Source: Brumimicrobium ulvae
GTDB lineage: Bacteria; Bacteroidota; Bacteroidia; Flavobacteriales_D; Crocinitomicaceae
Direction of reading: 5' to 3'
DNA length: 64,000 nucleotides
NCBI RefSeq assembly: GCF_947504225.1
Contig: NZ_CANNGT010000005.1
Coordinates: 62,001 to 126,000, forward strand
The notes under the pieces are model-generated. The model did no database searches. It had not been told where the DNA came from and saw nothing but the letters and a program-made list of their open reading frames with translations. Shown here piece after piece: positions 17,569-25,258 of the stretch. The translations under genes were made by a program, and so were the position numbers. Position 1 is the first letter of the stretch; each line of letters begins with the position of its first letter.

Positions 17569-20031
17569 ATGAAAAAAACAATACTGATATTATCGGCTGT
17601 TACACTTTCTTTTTTTGGAAAGGAGTTGAATGCCCAACAAATACCTACACAAGATTTAGTTGTAGAATATAAATTTGACAATGATAACTTAATAGAAACG
17701 AGCGGAAGTACATATAACGCTGGAGGTCTAACATCATCAGGTACTGTTAGCTATGTTCAAGGAATAGAAACAGCAACTAGTGCTATTTCGCCTGACGGAG
17801 CATCGCTTAGCAATGTAGGAAACATTACTTTTTCTGGAAATGTAAAAGAATACGTAGTCAGTTTTTGGTTTAAAGCAAATCAAGGAACTGGTGATTTTAA
17901 ATTATTAGAATTAAAAGACCCAGGTAGTAGTAATGGATTAACAATTAACGTCCTTAATAACACCAATAACACTTCTACTTTAACGGTTAATCAAGTGTCT
18001 TCTGGGACAAGCCCTTCTGGTTCGTATAATTCTTTTGAAAGTTATTTAGATAATGAATGGCATCATTTAGCCGTAAAATTGGTGTATAGGACGTCTGGAT
18101 TAAAGTATTATTTACATACCTATCTTGATGATGTTGAAGTTATGGATGAGCAATATCCAGTTAGCTTATATAATGTTTGGGTTTTTGGAGGTTTAGACAT
18201 TTATTTACCTTCACAGGCTACAGGAAACGGTACATCTCAAGATTTAAAAATTGACAATTTCCGTTTTTATGAGTTCCCAATTACTCAAACGGATATAACT
18301 GCATTATATAACGAGGAAAACGCTTCTGCTAGCTGTGCTAACATTGTAAACATACCAGATGCCAATTTTAAAGCAGCTTTATTAGCTCAGGGTACAACAA
18401 TTACAGGTACTGGAATTAGCCCGATAGATACAGACGGAGACGGTGAAATTTGCGAATCAGAAGCGCAAGCCTACACAGGAACTATATACATACTTGGTCA
18501 AGGGATAAACGATCTTACAGGAATTGAAGCTTTTACTTCTTTAACAATATTAAATTGTTCGCATAATAATTTAACTAACTTAGATTTTTCAGCAAATACA
18601 GCTTTAATTAGATTAGATTGTACTTTTAACCAATTAACAAGTTTAAATGTTGCCAATGGAAACAACAATTTAATGCCAGTAATGTTTGCGCATAACAATC
18701 CTAACTTAACTTGTATTCAGCATGATGCTGGTTATACACCTGAACCTTACACTGGAGGCGAAGGTTGGAATAAAGATGCAACTGCATCTTGGAGCACAAA
18801 TTGTAATTCTAGCTGTGCTAACATTGTAAACATACCAGATGCCAATTTTAAAGCAGCTTTATTAGCTCAGGGTACAACAATTACAGGTCCAGGAATTAGC
18901 CCGATAGATACAGACGGAGACGGTGAAATTTGCGAATACGAAGCGCAAGCCTACACAGGAATTATATACATAGTTAGTCAAGGGATAAACGATCTTACAG
19001 GAATTGAAGCTTTTACTTCTTTAGGAGAATTAAATTGTATGCAAAATAACTTAACTAACTTAGATGTTTCAGCAAATACAGCTTTAATTAGATTAGATTG
19101 TAGTCTTAACCAATTAACAAGTTTAAATGTTGCAAATGGAAACAACAATTTAATGTCAACAATGTTTGCGCATAACAACCCTAACCTAACTTGTATACAA
19201 CATGATGCTGGTTATACACCTGTACCTTATTCTCAAGGCCAAGGTTGGAATAAAGATGCAACTGCATCTTGGAGCACAAATTGTAATTCTAGCTGTGCTA
19301 ACATTGTAAACATACCAGATGCCAATTTTAAAACTAGGTTACTAGAACATGGTACAATACTTAATGGCCCAGGAATTAGCCCGATAGATACAGACGGAGA
19401 CGGTGAAATTTGCGAATCAGAAGCGCAAGCCTACACAGGAAGGATACAATTAGCATTTCAAGGGATAAGCGACCTTACAGGAATTGAAGCTTTTACTTCT
19501 GTAACAGAATTAAATTGTGTGCATAATAATTTAACTAACTTAGATGTTTCAGCAAATACAGCTTTAATTAGATTAGAATGTTTTAATAACCAATTAACAA
19601 GTTTAAATGTTGCAAATGGAAACAACAATTTAATGTCAACAATGGCTGCGCATAACAATCCTAACTTAACTTGTATTCAGCATGATGCTGGTTATACACC
19701 TGAACCTTACACTGGAGGAGAAGGTTGGATGAAAGATGCAACTGCCTCTTGGAGTGAAAATTGCGGTACTGCAGGTCTTGAAGATTTTGAATCTGCTTTG
19801 AATATTTCAATTTATCCTAATCCTACAAACGGTGAATTCTCAATAGACTTGGGAGAAACGATTCAATCTTTAACAATTTACATTACGGACATTACTGGAA
19901 AAGAAGTATATTCTAATGGTTATAAATCTACACAAAAAGTAAATCTTAACTTAAACGATTCTCCTGGAGTTTATTTTGTAACAATAGAAGCAGATGGGGT
20001 TCAATCGAAATATAAGTTAATCAAAAAATAA
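17569..20031 (+). CDS. LamG plus three LRR/EF-hand-like repeats, T9SS-secreted
   Basis: 820 residues. Signal peptide and LamG domain as in the previous gene (about 1-250), three tandem 160-residue units starting near 255, 415 and 575, and a type A sorting domain at about 745-820. Each unit contains a Cys, the acidic loop DTDGDGEICESEA (EF-hand/dockerin-like, likely calcium-binding), two leucine-rich turns (LNCxxNNLTNLD, LIRLDCxxNQLTSLN) and a C-terminal stretch ending with a Cys in NPNLTCIQHDAGYTP. The three units are almost identical except at clusters of exposed LRR positions. A surface binding or adhesion role is inferred; no ligand can be named. Confidence 0.92.
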   Translation: MKKTILILSAVTLSFFGKELNAQQIPTQDLVVEYKFDNDNLIETSGSTYNAGGLTSSGTVSYVQGIETATSAISPDGASLSNVGNITFSGNVKEYVVSFWFKANQGTGDFKLLELKDPGSSNGLTINVLNNTNNTSTLTVNQVSSGTSPSGSYNSFESYLDNEWHHLAVKLVYRTSGLKYYLHTYLDDVEVMDEQYPVSLYNVWVFGGLDIYLPSQATGNGTSQDLKIDNFRFYEFPITQTDITALYNEENASASCANIVNIPDANFKAALLAQGTTITGTGISPIDTDGDGEICESEAQAYTGTIYILGQGINDLTGIEAFTSLTILNCSHNNLTNLDFSANTALIRLDCTFNQLTSLNVANGNNNLMPVMFAHNNPNLTCIQHDAGYTPEPYTGGEGWNKDATASWSTNCNSSCANIVNIPDANFKAALLAQGTTITGPGISPIDTDGDGEICEYEAQAYTGIIYIVSQGINDLTGIEAFTSLGELNCMQNNLTNLDVSANTALIRLDCSLNQLTSLNVANGNNNLMSTMFAHNNPNLTCIQHDAGYTPVPYSQGQGWNKDATASWSTNCNSSCANIVNIPDANFKTRLLEHGTILNGPGISPIDTDGDGEICESEAQAYTGRIQLAFQGISDLTGIEAFTSVTELNCVHNNLTNLDVSANTALIRLECFNNQLTSLNVANGNNNLMSTMAAHNNPNLTCIQHDAGYTPEPYTGGEGWMKDATASWSENCGTAGLEDFESALNISIYPNPTNGEFSIDLGETIQSLTIYITDITGKEVYSNGYKSTQKVNLNLNDSPGVYFVTIEADGVQSKYKLIKK
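18331..19770 (+). repeat. Three in-frame 480-bp tandem repeats
   Basis: Units begin at 18331, 18811 and 19291, each with AGCTGTGCTAACATTGTAAA, an exact 480-bp period and no length change. Unbroken identity runs cover the first ~75 bases of units 1 and 2 and the ACAGGAATTGAAGCTTTTAC stretch of all three. Differences are concentrated near relative positions 150-170, 210-230, 270-280, 315-330 and 410-430 and mostly change amino acids. Confidence 0.95.
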
Positions 20032-20037
20032 CTGAAA

Positions 20038-21567
20038 ATGAAAAAATTGTACACAACATTTTTAACAGTTGCTTTAGGTATAACAGCTAGTGCACAAACT
20101 ATAATCTATGTAAACGATGACGCTACAGGAAATGATGATGGAAGTTCTTGGGCTGATGCATATACTGATTTAAATGATGCATTAACAGCCGCTTCGAATG
20201 GAGAAGAAATATGGATTGCAGAAGGTTTTTATACACGAACATCATCTAATGAATCTTTTTACGTAGAGGATGACGAGCTATTGTATGGTGGTTTTGCCGG
20301 TACTGAAACAGATATAGATCAAAGAGATATTTCAAACCACCCAACAATTATAAGTGGAGATGTAGATCGGAATGACACCGGAGTTCCAAGTAGCTCAAAC
20401 TCAAGCATGCTTAACAATGCAAAAAACGTGTTTATAGTTGATAGTTATAACCGTGCGTTGTTTGATGGTTTAATAATAGAACATGCTTATAGTACTACCA
20501 CTGCAGGTGGAGGAATAAAAATTGATAATGGTGCTACAAATGTGCAAATTTCTAACTGTATTATTCGAGAAAATGTATCTATGAACAGAGCAGGAGTATT
20601 GTACTATGCATATGATCCAAGTTCATTTTATATGTTTAACAATAGAATTGAAGATAATGTAAATACAGATACTTATAGTTCTTACACCATTGAGTATAGA
20701 ATGGCAGCTAATAACTCTTTAAATACATTTAGTGGAGATGCTCATTTTGTTAACAATTTGTTTAAACATAACATATCAGAATCTTCAACCTCTGCAGCTA
20801 CTTGTGCTAGATTTACAACCTTTAACGGGAGTGAAATTTACTTATACTTAACCAACAACACATTTATTGACAATCATCAAACAGCGGTTGGACAAACACC
20901 ACTTATTGGTTATGAGTTTTCAGGTTCTGGATCAGCCTTTCATTCTTTAGTAAATAACAATATTTTTTATAATAACTCTGGTGCCAATCTTATATTTGGC
21001 CAGTTAGGAACAGGAAGCGGATATTTTGATAGTCAAAGTGCAAGTTGTAATCAAAATGTTCAAGATTTTTATGATGCGCTTTCAATGCAAAATACTCATA
21101 TTGTAAACTCATCTCCTTTTGTAGATTATGCTAATGGTGATTTAACACCAATTGCAGCTTATCAAACTAATGGTGATTTAACATTTTATGATAGTCAATA
21201 TTTAAGTATTCCTTTAACTGGTCAAGCATATCCAACAAAAGATTTAGCTGGAAACCCAAGATTTGATGGGCAGGGTAACCTCTCGATTGGTGCGTATCAA
21301 TATGATGAAACAGCAAATATAGAGCGCGTTGCAGATGTTAATTTTAACGTGTTTCCTAATCCTTTTACTGAAGAAGTACACATTAAGTCGAATGCTAGAA
21401 TTGAAAGTGTTGTAATTAGCAACGCGATGGGTCAAGTGGTTTATGAATCACATGAGGTGAATTCGAAGAGTTGGACGTCTGACTTATCAGTCTTATATTC
21501 AGGCGTTTACTTTGTTGATGTTAAGTGTGTTGGTAAGAAAACCCAATCACTCAAAATAGTAAAATGA
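20038..21567 (+). CDS. Right-handed beta-helix T9SS-secreted protein
   Basis: 509 residues. Signal peptide at 1-19 (ALGITASAQ), then the N-terminal cap seen in parallel beta-helix proteins with a choice-of-anchor region (IIYVNDDATGNDDGSSWADA, then EGFYTR and LYGGFAGTETDIDQRD), about 20 short beta-helix coils rich in Asn (NGATNVQISNCIIREN), and a type A sorting domain at about 435-509 (NVFPNPFTEEV, SNAMGQVVYES, GVYFVDVKCVG). Many such proteins are surface adhesins or polysaccharide-active; no lyase residues are identifiable. It follows the previous gene by six bases and is the last gene of the cluster. Confidence 0.9.
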   Translation: MKKLYTTFLTVALGITASAQTIIYVNDDATGNDDGSSWADAYTDLNDALTAASNGEEIWIAEGFYTRTSSNESFYVEDDELLYGGFAGTETDIDQRDISNHPTIISGDVDRNDTGVPSSSNSSMLNNAKNVFIVDSYNRALFDGLIIEHAYSTTTAGGGIKIDNGATNVQISNCIIRENVSMNRAGVLYYAYDPSSFYMFNNRIEDNVNTDTYSSYTIEYRMAANNSLNTFSGDAHFVNNLFKHNISESSTSAATCARFTTFNGSEIYLYLTNNTFIDNHQTAVGQTPLIGYEFSGSGSAFHSLVNNNIFYNNSGANLIFGQLGTGSGYFDSQSASCNQNVQDFYDALSMQNTHIVNSSPFVDYANGDLTPIAAYQTNGDLTFYDSQYLSIPLTGQAYPTKDLAGNPRFDGQGNLSIGAYQYDETANIERVADVNFNVFPNPFTEEVHIKSNARIESVVISNAMGQVVYESHEVNSKSWTSDLSVLYSGVYFVDVKCVGKKTQSLKIVK

Positions 21568-21606
21568 ATTCATTACTTCTCGTATTAACCAATACCTAAT
21601 GAAATT

Positions 21607-21641
21607 AGCCAGTTGTGAAGATTTCGCAGCTGGCTTTTTTT
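21607..21641 (+). terminator. Intrinsic terminator of the T9SS-cargo cluster
   Basis: AGCCAG...CTGGCT stem-loop with a run of seven T. Both arms match those of the terminator at 11157-11195. Confidence 0.88.
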
Positions 21642-21757
21642 AATAACGCTGCGTTGTATTTTAACTGCTGCGCTCTTTGTTTAAAAATCCCTAAATCATT
21701 TTCGAAGCTCACATCTTTTTATTAAGTTCAAATTTTATAATAACGAAACAATTTATC

Positions 21758-22156
21758 ATGACCTCAATTCAATCAAAAACAAAAGATAAAAACTACGAAC
21801 TTGAAATTCACTCCGCAACAGGTCATACTGTTATAGCCGACGAACCAATAGAAGTCGGAGGACAAAACAAAGGAATGGCACCAGACGAGTTTATTATTGC
21901 TGGATTAGCTGCCTGTATCTCTGCCACACTTAAAATGTATGCCCAAAGGAAAGAGTGGGACTTGCAAGAAGTGAAAACATCAATTCGTTTTGTAGATGCA
22001 GAAAAGAAAAACGAAGTACCTTCAATTGAAACAGAGATTGAGTTGATTGGTGAACTCGACAGTAAACAAAAAGAACGTTTAATGGTTATAGCAGGTAAGT
22101 GTCCAATTCATAAAATGCTAACAAATGGATTAGAAATTAATAACGCAATGAAGTAA
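21758..22156 (+). CDS. OsmC family protein
   Basis: 132 residues, the normal size of OsmC/Ohr proteins. The two redox cysteines are present: Cys53 in LAACISATLKMYA and Cys115 in GKCPIHK. The family reduces organic hydroperoxides by a thiol mechanism; this sequence, with ...GMAPDEFIIAGL before the first Cys, is of the general OsmC type rather than clearly Ohr. Cytosolic; no signal peptide. It stands alone, between the T9SS terminator and the small exported protein. Confidence 0.92.
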   Translation: MTSIQSKTKDKNYELEIHSATGHTVIADEPIEVGGQNKGMAPDEFIIAGLAACISATLKMYAQRKEWDLQEVKTSIRFVDAEKKNEVPSIETEIELIGELDSKQKERLMVIAGKCPIHKMLTNGLEINNAMK

Positions 22157-22224
22157 TACATCTCAGCGTTATCTTAAACCATACCATTGTAACTTTAGTT
22201 ACTTATCTTAATGAAAACATACCT

Positions 22225-22232
22225 TACCTTTG
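22225..22232 (+). promoter_or_regulatory. -7 box TACCTTTG four bases before a GTG start
   Basis: TACCTTTG ends at 22232 and the GTG begins at 22237. With transcription starting just after the box, the mRNA for the small exported protein would have essentially no 5' leader. Confidence 0.5.
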
Positions 22233-22236
22233 AGCT

Positions 22237-22632
22237 GTGAATCAAAAAAAGAGAAATATCTTATCGTATTTTCAAGTATTGGCTTTCGGGCTAATACTTG
22301 TTTTTTCGCCATGTTCTGTGCGAAATTCAATACAAGACGCTCTTGGTGTGGCACAAACAGAGGTGACCAATAAAAGCAAAACCACCAATAACTTTGAAGA
22401 GCTGTGTTCTACCTTGAATGTAGATTTGACGGGAGACCATCCTTCTGAATTGACTAATTCAACACCAGGGCCTTTTACTTTTGGAAACTTCAAAGATTAT
22501 AGCTCCCAAAAAGAATGGATCATTGATGAATCCATTTCGTTAAGTCAATACAAAGCTCCAACTACCGTAAAAGACAAAACCCCTTTGTATCTTTTACATC
22601 AACAATTCAAAGTCTACCTGCAAGAGGCTTAA
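22237..22632 (+). CDS. Small exported protein, unknown
   Basis: 131 residues from a GTG start. An N-terminal hydrophobic helix (VLAFGLILVFSPC) suggests a signal or anchor, followed by SVRNSIQDALGVAQTEVTNKSKTT, one further Cys (ELCSTL) and a C-terminus with KTPLYLLHQQFKVYL. The size, leaderless-type GTG start and PLYLLHxQ tail recall the small proteins that sit in front of metal-linked TonB receptors, such as the one at 61373, but no receptor follows here and the HYC/CC motifs are absent. A lipoprotein reading (Cys at 26) is possible. No function is assigned. Confidence 0.65.
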   Translation: MNQKKRNILSYFQVLAFGLILVFSPCSVRNSIQDALGVAQTEVTNKSKTTNNFEELCSTLNVDLTGDHPSELTNSTPGPFTFGNFKDYSSQKEWIIDESISLSQYKAPTTVKDKTPLYLLHQQFKVYLQEA

Positions 22633-22782
22633 TAGTTTAATTAGGCAATCCGCTTTTTTAATCCGTTTTGAGGAACGAAATCACCTCAATATTTCAAAAT
22701 ATTTATCAGGGCTTTGGCCCAACAACTTTAATTTGAATCATTCAACTGCGTTGACTGTGGTTCGAATTTAAAACACATTAAA

Positions 22783-24420
22783 ATGAAAAAAATACTTTCA
22801 ATTCTCGTTGCAGGGAGTTTTCTAACTGCATGCGGATCAAATACAGAAACAAAGGAGGTTGTAGATCTTCCCGACATTAGTGGTGATACCATTACCATTT
22901 TACAAACAGCAGACATTCATGGTCAAATCGAAGTGCATGATGAATTGTTCTGGGAAAACGAAGAGATTACCTTTAAGCGTTTAGGAGGCTTGGCCAATAT
23001 GAAAACGCTTTTCAATACCGAACGTGCTAAAAATCCAGAAGGTACCATAATTCTCGATGGAGGAGATTTAATTCAGGGTGGAGCAGTAGCCGCACTCTCT
23101 GAAGGATCAGCATTTTCAGGTATTGTAAAAGCCATGGAGTACGACTTCTTAATTCCTGGAAACTGGGAAGTTGTGTACGGAAAAGAAAAGATGATAAATG
23201 TCCTAAAAGGATATGAAACTCCCGTTATCGCAGCGAATATGTACGACGATAAAACAGAAGAATACATTTTTCCGCCTTATTTTATTAAAGAGTTGAAAGG
23301 TGTGAAACTTGGATTTATTTCGTACAACGACCCTGATATTCCCGTACGTCAAAACCCATCTTTTAGTAAAGGAATAGGCTTTGAGAAAATTCACCATAAT
23401 CTTGCAGAATTAGTGGATAAACTAAAAGATGAAGAAGGCGTCGATGTTTTGTTTTTAGTAACACACATCGGAATTTCAAAGCAATTTGATTTATCAAACG
23501 ACCCAACTTTAAGCAAAGTAGATTACATTTTAGGAAATGATACCCATGAAAGAATCCGTGAACCGCTTCAGGGGGAGTTTTCGAGGGTTACAGAACCAGG
23601 TGCTTTTGCTTCATTCGTCGGGAAAATGCAATTGGTGTTTAAAGACGGTAAAATCACTTACGAAGGCTACGAATTAATGGAAGTTGATCCTGAAATTTAT
23701 GCCCCAGATGAAAAGGTAGCTGCTGTAATCGAAGAAGAGGTCGCACCATACAAAGAGAAAATAAGCCGTGTTTTAGGATATACTTCAACACCATTGTACA
23801 GGTATTTCGTAGTAGAGAATCCAATGGATAACTTCATTACAGACGCTTCAAGGTGGAAGACAGGAGCCGACATATCAATTTCTAACGGATTCCGTTTTAG
23901 TCCACCACTAGTGCCAGGAGAGGATGGAAAAGCAGCAATTACTTACGAATATTTATGGAACATGCTTCCGGTAAACGAATACGTAAAAACAGGTAAAGCC
24001 ACAGGTCAACAAATTCACGATTGGATGGAAAAAGAAATTCATAACGTGTTTGCTGAAGATCCAAAAGAACGTTTTGGAGGTTGGTTGGTTCGTTTCTCAG
24101 GAATGACGCTGAAATTCGATTCAAGTAAGCCCAAAGGTGAACGTGTAATTGAAATTACAGTTGGTGATGAAGTATTAGACTTAGATAGAGTGTATACTGT
24201 CTCTGCATGTCGACGCGAAGGTGAACCAGACCACATGCTCTGTAGAATGCCAAATCTAACAGAAACTGAAGTGAAAGAATACACGGTTCACGAAGTACTT
24301 GAAGAGTACTTAAAAGAAAAAGGAACGATTTCTCCAGTGAGAGATGGTCGTGCACAAGCAGTAGACTTGGGAGATAATGTACTTTCTCAATTGCCAGGAA
24401 CAGATTATCATTTCCATTAG
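22783..24420 (+). CDS. SoxB-like metallophosphatase / 5'-nucleotidase-family lipoprotein
   Basis: 545 residues. SPII signal with Cys17 (SFLTACGS). The calcineurin-like domain has Asp44/His46 (TADIHG), Asp92/Asp95 (LDGGDLIQGG), Asn127 (PGNWEV) and His228 (VTHIGI). Two motifs differ from the UshA type: the catalytic His of GNHE is Trp128, and GHTH reads NDTH (252-255). The C-terminal domain has ISNGFRFSPPL and then NVFAEDPKERFGGWLVR, closer to the SoxB thiosulfohydrolase pattern (GHWE; NxFxxDPxxxxGGxxVR) than to nucleotidases. Periplasmic sulfur-compound hydrolysis is possible but not shown. The next gene, 96 bases on, is a secreted DsrE-like protein. Confidence 0.85.
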   Translation: MKKILSILVAGSFLTACGSNTETKEVVDLPDISGDTITILQTADIHGQIEVHDELFWENEEITFKRLGGLANMKTLFNTERAKNPEGTIILDGGDLIQGGAVAALSEGSAFSGIVKAMEYDFLIPGNWEVVYGKEKMINVLKGYETPVIAANMYDDKTEEYIFPPYFIKELKGVKLGFISYNDPDIPVRQNPSFSKGIGFEKIHHNLAELVDKLKDEEGVDVLFLVTHIGISKQFDLSNDPTLSKVDYILGNDTHERIREPLQGEFSRVTEPGAFASFVGKMQLVFKDGKITYEGYELMEVDPEIYAPDEKVAAVIEEEVAPYKEKISRVLGYTSTPLYRYFVVENPMDNFITDASRWKTGADISISNGFRFSPPLVPGEDGKAAITYEYLWNMLPVNEYVKTGKATGQQIHDWMEKEIHNVFAEDPKERFGGWLVRFSGMTLKFDSSKPKGERVIEITVGDEVLDLDRVYTVSACRREGEPDHMLCRMPNLTETEVKEYTVHEVLEEYLKEKGTISPVRDGRAQAVDLGDNVLSQLPGTDYHFH

Positions 24421-24493
24421 ACAATTGTCAATTACGAATATTCAATTACGAATTGTGCTTTGATAATTCGTAATTTTTCAATTGGTAATTGAC
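24421..24493. repeat. Cluster of AATTACGAAT / AATTCGTAATT units
   Basis: CAATTACGAAT occurs twice and its reverse complement ATTCGTAATT once, bracketed by further AATTG/CAATT copies. The arrangement can fold as an imperfect hairpin. Related units occur near 7276-7305, 25193-25213, 33538-33600 and 52531-52676. Confidence 0.75.
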
Positions 24494-24516
24494 TTAACTA
24501 TTAAAAACAAACAATT

Positions 24517-24945
24517 ATGAAAAATATAATAACAATCCTTACCCTTGCTTTTGTATTTACTTTTGTGCAAACAACATTTGCTCAAAACTTAGATAACATC
24601 GATACAAGTAAGAAAAACTATATTGTTTTAACCAAGAAAGTGCAACAATTAAAACCAATAACCTTAGCTGCCGAAGAAATGAAAACGGAAGATGACTCTG
24701 AATACGGTGAGTTTCATGTAGTGTTTTGTGGGAAGGATATTCCGCAATTAACCGATGAAAAACGCATGCAGCCCTATTTAGAAATGCTTGAAAAAGGCGG
24801 GGTGAAGCTCATTGCCTGTGGCTTTTCCTTAAAGAAGTTTGGCGTAGATCCAGATGAACTCCCGAAAGGAATTGATGTCGTAGATAACGGAATTGCATAC
24901 AGTCTTAAGTTGAAGAAATTAGGATTTTATGGTGTGGAGTTGTAG
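24517..24945 (+). CDS. Secreted DsrE/DsrF-like protein
   Basis: 142 residues. Signal peptide at 1-22 (FTFVQTTFAQ). The mature part fits the DsrE fold: a first strand NYIVLTKK, the central strand FHVVFCGKDIPQL with Cys71, a helix, LIACGFSLKKFGV with Cys101, and the family ending GIAYSLKLKKLGFYGVEL. DsrE-like proteins carry or transfer sulfur on cysteines; most are cytosolic, so the signal peptide is notable, although secreted forms are common in Bacteroidetes. It follows the SoxB-like gene in the same direction, and a terminator lies downstream, suggesting a small sulfur-related unit. Confidence 0.85.
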   Translation: MKNIITILTLAFVFTFVQTTFAQNLDNIDTSKKNYIVLTKKVQQLKPITLAAEEMKTEDDSEYGEFHVVFCGKDIPQLTDEKRMQPYLEMLEKGGVKLIACGFSLKKFGVDPDELPKGIDVVDNGIAYSLKLKKLGFYGVEL

Positions 24946-24969
24946 ATGGTAGGAGTTCCTAGTTTTAAT

Positions 24970-25031
24970 TCCAGTTTCTTTTGAATAGAGTAAATACTGT
25001 TTTGATAAGGAACTGGATTTTCTTTTTTTTT
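24970..25031 (+). terminator. Terminator with long loop after the DsrE-like gene
   Basis: Arms TCCAGTT (24970-24976) and AACTGGA (25011-25017) are perfect and followed by TTTTC plus a nine-base T run. The ~34-base loop is unusually long. Confidence 0.6.
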
Positions 25032-25258
25032 GGGGCTGCCCCTGACAATTCATGACAATAAATTGATCAAGAATTGCAGGGTCGGGTCATCCGCTATATC
25101 TCTGACCTAAACGTCAGAGGATGTCGCTGCTACCCCTCAGCCGAAATGAAGCTAGCATTTAATCATATCAAGCTATATTTAATTCCTAATTACTCTTATT
25201 CGTAATTCGTAAATGCCAATTCATTTCTTATTTTTGAACTCCCACATTATACAAACCA
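25031..25258. repeat. Intergenic palindrome cluster before the glycosyltransferase gene
   Basis: The segment holds GGGGC-T-GCCCC at about 25032-25042, a hairpin CTCTGAC-CTAAAC-GTCAGAG at about 25101-25120 between GC-rich flanks (GGGTCGGGTCATCCGC and GATGTCGCTGCTACCCCT), and two ATTCGTAATT-type units at 25193-25213. The GC content is well above that of the surrounding DNA. It looks like a REP-type element, but only this copy of the larger unit is seen here. A TATTTTTG promoter box for the next gene lies at 25229-25236. Confidence 0.55.
25229..25236 (+). promoter_or_regulatory. -7 box TATTTTTG for the glycosyltransferase gene
   Basis: TAnnTTTG match 22 bases before the ATG at 25259. No -33 TTG at the canonical distance. 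Confidence 0.5.

Noticed and set aside
18331..19770. Diversity-generating retroelement variable region
   Set aside because: Variation among repeats is clustered, but no reverse transcriptase, template repeat or IMH-like sequence is seen in the window, and the variants are in adjacent repeats rather than one C-terminal site.
22741..22760. GGTTCGAA stretch resembling a tRNA T-loop
   Set aside because: No acceptor, D or anticodon arms can be formed around it.
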